Positions 12,588-15,124 of a DNA stretch of 15,124 nt are shown in pieces; position 1 is the stretch's first letter; every line of letters starts with the position of its first letter. The DNA comes from Verrucomicrobiales bacterium (GTDB lineage Bacteria > Verrucomicrobiota > Verrucomicrobiia > Limisphaerales > J093). Below the pieces are notes generated by a model, which was not told the DNA's origin, made no database searches, and saw nothing but the letters and a program-made list of their open reading frames with translations. The position numbers and the translations under genes were made by a program. The stretch is from NCBI GenBank assembly GCA_024233215.1, contig JACKPW010000056.1, forward strand, positions 1 through 15,124, given 5' to 3'.

Positions 12588-14816
12588 ATGAAAGGGACCA
12601 GTTCGCCATGGTGTTCCGCAGGCCTTTCCGGGATGGCAGCCGGTGTCCTGGTCGGCGTGGTGGCATCGCTGGCTGCGGCGGAATCCGTCCCCGCCACACC
12701 TGGAATTCCGCTGGGCCGAACTACCATGGGGGTCCTCGGGGATGCCGGCCCCCTGCCCGCGTGGCTCTCCAGCGGCTATTGGGTCGAACAGATCATTGAG
12801 GTTCCCGAGGACGGCCCTTACGACTTGGTGGTGGATGGCACCATGTCGCACAGCAACACCGGCGACTCGGGCATCCTGCGGTTGGAGGTGGATGGCGAGA
12901 CTGTCATCCAGAACGTCGGCGGGAGCGAGCGTACCACCGCCGCCGATCCCCTGGTCGTCCATGAACGCCTGCACTTCACCGCGGGCAGCCACAGCCTGCG
13001 GCTTTTCGCCGAGTATGTCGCGGGAGGGTTCGATTTCCTGATCTACGAGTGGTACCGGGTTCCCTACAAAATCCAGGACTTCTGGTTGACTCCCTCGGTG
13101 CAACGACGTGGTTCCGTCGTGCTGGCTGGTGGGAGCGAGCCGGGCTACGCGGATGGCGTGGGCATCAACGCACGCTTCGGAAGCGACTTCATCGCATGCG
13201 CGGGCTCGGACGGCGGCCTGCTGGTGGGGGACTCGGCGAACCATCGCATCCGCCGCGTCACGCCGGAGGGCGCGGTGACCACCCTTGCTGGCAGCGGCGA
13301 CGCGGGACATACGGACGGATATGCCCTGCAGGCCACGTTTTGGGACTTCACCGGGCTTGCGGGGACCGCCGATGGGAACGTCTGGATCCTCGACAACGAT
13401 CCCCAGGTCGCGGGAGGTGACCCGGAGCGGCTTTATCACGTGCGCCGACTCTCAAGCACGGGTGAAGTCTCCACGGTCTGGCAGGGATCGATTGCCACGG
13501 GGGCTCCCGCCTACAACCCCGAGTATTGGCTGCCCAATGAGCAGGGTGCTCAATTCTACCTGCTGCACGGCCTCTTCGAGGCGAACGGCGGCGCTCTCCT
13601 GTTGCGGGGGAGCTACTGGTTTTGCTGGGACTACGCGCTTGAGACGTGCGATGGCGGGCCCTGCAACATCCACACGGCATGCCGCACCGACCGGGATGTC
13701 ATTCTCCTGATGGCGGATGGCAGCCCCGAGAAGACCGACGAGCACTGGGACGCGAAGCAACCGCTGAGCAACGCAGCCGGAGTGGTGTTCTTCGGCAGTG
13801 GAGACCGCCTCCTGCGCCAACCGCCCGACGGCCATCCGCAGACCATCTATCGAAACCCGGCTCTGCGGACCGTGGCTTCGGTGCAAGCCGAGGAGGTCTG
13901 GGTCACGGAAGGCGCCCGGGTCATGCGCGTGCTGGACGACGAGCATCCCGGCTGTGATCTCCAAGTGGAGGTGGTTGGCGGCACGGGCCGCGTGGAAGGC
14001 CTTCCGGCATGGCCGGTCGTCCCCGGTACCAGGGTAACCGTGATGGCGATCCCGACGGGCGAGGCGCAGTTCAGCCACTGGACGGGGGATGCCACCGGAA
14101 GCAAGCCCGTGATCAGCGTCGTGCTCGAACGGGACATGCGGCTCAAGGCTCACCTGGGTTACCCGCTGGAGGTCTCCGCCAACGGGGCCAACGTCGAATT
14201 CGAGCCGGACCTCCCGCTCTACCCATTGGGACTGGAAGTCGCCGTCTCCGCCACCCCGGATGCCGGTCTGGATTCCATTGGTTGGAGTGATGGTGGGGGG
14301 GATCGCACCCGGTGGGTCAAGGTGGACGGGCCTTGGTCGATCCTGGTAGCCGGCTACCGGTCAAGCAGTCAGCCCGCGGCGAATCTCAGAACCAGCGTAC
14401 TGCCGCCGCACAGCGGGACAGTGGAGAAGACGCAGTTCATCCCGTATCATGTCGGCACCCCGATCTGGCTGTCCGCTGTCGCATCCTCGGGCTACCCCTT
14501 CCTGCACTGGAGCGATGGCTCCACCGAAGCGCAGCGCCTGGTCTATGCGCCGGATACCCCGCTCGAACTGGTGGCGGAATTTGGCGCTCCACCCGCGGCA
14601 CATACGGTCGTGGAAACCCGCGGCCTCACCGTTACCGGAAAAGTGCGAGTCGTGGTCCGCGGCACGCCCGGGTTTCGTTACCAGCTGCAACAACGGCTGG
14701 ACCAGTCCGGGTGGCAGACCCTTTGGAACGGCATCATGCCGGCAACCGGCGAAACCGAATACTGGGTTCGACCGCTCGGGCGAATGGCCTTCTATCGCGC
14801 CAGTTTTGGACCATGA
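12588..14816 (+). CDS. Secreted NHL-repeat / InlB-like-repeat protein
   Basis: 742 residues with a signal peptide (hydrophobic stretch about 16-31, cleavage near AAA|ES). An N-terminal beta-sandwich (about 50-160) resembles carbohydrate-binding or PA14-like modules. NHL-type propeller blades follow (about 178-300; GYADGVGINARF and LVGDSANHRIRRVTPEG are typical). A less regular propeller-like part holds four close cysteines (C346, C354, C359, C365). From about 457 to 672 there are three divergent InlB-type repeats, each with an F/L-x-x-W-(T/S)-D/G core (FSHWTGD, SIGWSDG, FLHWSDG). The C-terminal 70 residues (YQLQQRLDQSGWQTLW ... FYRASFG) are the tail seen on many secreted Verrucomicrobia proteins. 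The likely role is extracellular binding or adhesion; no enzyme motif is seen. The start ATG 12588 has only a poor ribosome site, and ATG 12633 would shorten the signal peptide. Confidence 0.88.
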   Translation: MKGTSSPWCSAGLSGMAAGVLVGVVASLAAAESVPATPGIPLGRTTMGVLGDAGPLPAWLSSGYWVEQIIEVPEDGPYDLVVDGTMSHSNTGDSGILRLEVDGETVIQNVGGSERTTAADPLVVHERLHFTAGSHSLRLFAEYVAGGFDFLIYEWYRVPYKIQDFWLTPSVQRRGSVVLAGGSEPGYADGVGINARFGSDFIACAGSDGGLLVGDSANHRIRRVTPEGAVTTLAGSGDAGHTDGYALQATFWDFTGLAGTADGNVWILDNDPQVAGGDPERLYHVRRLSSTGEVSTVWQGSIATGAPAYNPEYWLPNEQGAQFYLLHGLFEANGGALLLRGSYWFCWDYALETCDGGPCNIHTACRTDRDVILLMADGSPEKTDEHWDAKQPLSNAAGVVFFGSGDRLLRQPPDGHPQTIYRNPALRTVASVQAEEVWVTEGARVMRVLDDEHPGCDLQVEVVGGTGRVEGLPAWPVVPGTRVTVMAIPTGEAQFSHWTGDATGSKPVISVVLERDMRLKAHLGYPLEVSANGANVEFEPDLPLYPLGLEVAVSATPDAGLDSIGWSDGGGDRTRWVKVDGPWSILVAGYRSSSQPAANLRTSVLPPHSGTVEKTQFIPYHVGTPIWLSAVASSGYPFLHWSDGSTEAQRLVYAPDTPLELVAEFGAPPAAHTVVETRGLTVTGKVRVVVRGTPGFRYQLQQRLDQSGWQTLWNGIMPATGETEYWVRPLGRMAFYRASFGP

Positions 14817-14941
14817 AATGCCGGGCCGGGCGCCCCGACGGCGTTGGCGGTCGCCTGCCTTGAGTGACCACGTCGACGGTGAACGCATCAACCCCTGGCT
14901 TGCCGCTGGGCCTTCAGGCAGAGTGTGGCCGGGGATCTGTA

Positions 14942-14970
14942 AGCCGGACCCCAAACTGGGAGGACCGGCT
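14942..14970 (-). terminator. Possible terminator of the partial minus-strand gene
   Basis: AGCCGG (14942-14947) and CCGGCT (14965-14970) form an outer stem, with an inner CCC-AAACT-GGG stem inside. The hairpin lies 7 nt after the stop codon of the minus-strand gene at 14977. No clear T-run follows (TACAG), so the call is weak. The rest of 14817-14976 shows nothing recognisable. Confidence 0.3.
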
Positions 14971-14976
14971 CCCGAC

Positions 14977-15124
14977 TCATCCCCCCGATTTCTCCGGCAG
15001 ACATTCCCGAGCGAGCGCAAACACGCGTGCGGAGTTCACCCGCAACATCAGCCCGGTGCGCAGCCAGTTCCAGGTGAGCCGGTTTCGATACTCGAAGTTG
15101 TCGATCTCCACCCGGATGTCCGCA
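14977..15124 (-). CDS. 3' end of an unidentified gene (partial)
   Basis: The minus strand is open from the window edge to TGA at 14977-14979 and gives the last 48 residues of a protein ending ARECLPEKSGG. Third codon positions are strongly GC-rich, as in the neighbours, and the composition (IDNFEYRNRLTWNWLRTG...) is that of an ordinary folded protein. No family is recognised from so short a piece. It is convergent with the NHL/InlB-repeat gene. Confidence 0.55.
   Translation of the reverse strand, partial: ADIRVEIDNFEYRNRLTWNWLRTGLMLRVNSARVFALARECLPEKSGG

Noticed and set aside
1..15124. tRNA, rRNA, CRISPR array, prophage or complete insertion sequence.
   Set aside because: No cloverleaf with a CCA end, no rRNA core sequences, no regularly spaced identical repeats and no transposase or integrase motif were seen on either strand.

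Overview
The window is about 15 kb of GC-rich bacterial chromosome, most likely from a Verrucomicrobiota species of the Limisphaerales/Pedosphaera type. This rests on several traits read from the sequence. There are very large secreted glycoside hydrolases. One secreted protein combines NHL-type and InlB-like repeats with the W...FYRA C-terminal tail typical of that phylum. A CPxCGxTR (DUF2752) membrane protein is present, and several intergenic gaps are packed with palindromic repeats. The taxonomic call is inference; no rRNA or marker gene lies in the window.

Layout. (1) 153-5243 (+) is a 1,696-residue secreted GH2-type glycosidase with both catalytic glutamates and a long multi-domain C-terminal extension. 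(2) 5244-5541 is a gap full of secondary structure: a REP-like stem-loop, a 27-bp-stem hairpin, and two ~55-nt related elements flanking that hairpin, the second of which covers the start codon of the next gene. (3) 5542-8454 (+) is a 970-residue secreted protein that fuses a GH29 (alpha-L-fucosidase-like) barrel to a second barrel of the hypothetical glycosyl hydrolase (GHL6-like) kind. (4) 8531-9760 (-) is a secreted class C beta-lactamase/esterase-like serine hydrolase. (5) 9761-10249 is a non-coding stretch holding a composite palindromic repeat and the hcp terminator. (6) 10250-11917 (-) is hcp, the hybrid-cluster protein, with a perfect FNR/DNR-type palindrome 110 bp upstream. (7) 12075-12509 (-) is a small DUF2752 membrane protein with a GTG start. 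(8) 12588-14816 (+) is a 742-residue secreted NHL/InlB-repeat protein. (9) 14977-15124 (-) is the 3' end of an unidentified gene cut by the window edge.

How the genes work together. The two glycosidases on the same strand probably belong to one polysaccharide-degradation locus, perhaps acting on fucosylated glycans of algal or host origin. The serine hydrolase could be a deacylating accessory enzyme or could be unrelated. hcp is a separate single-gene transcription unit for nitrosative-stress or NO detoxification, apparently under a CRP/FNR-family regulator. No transporter, sulfatase, sigma/anti-sigma pair, tRNA, CRISPR array or transposase gene is visible. The most unusual material is the non-coding DNA: at least three different structured repeat families sit in the gaps between otherwise recognisable genes.
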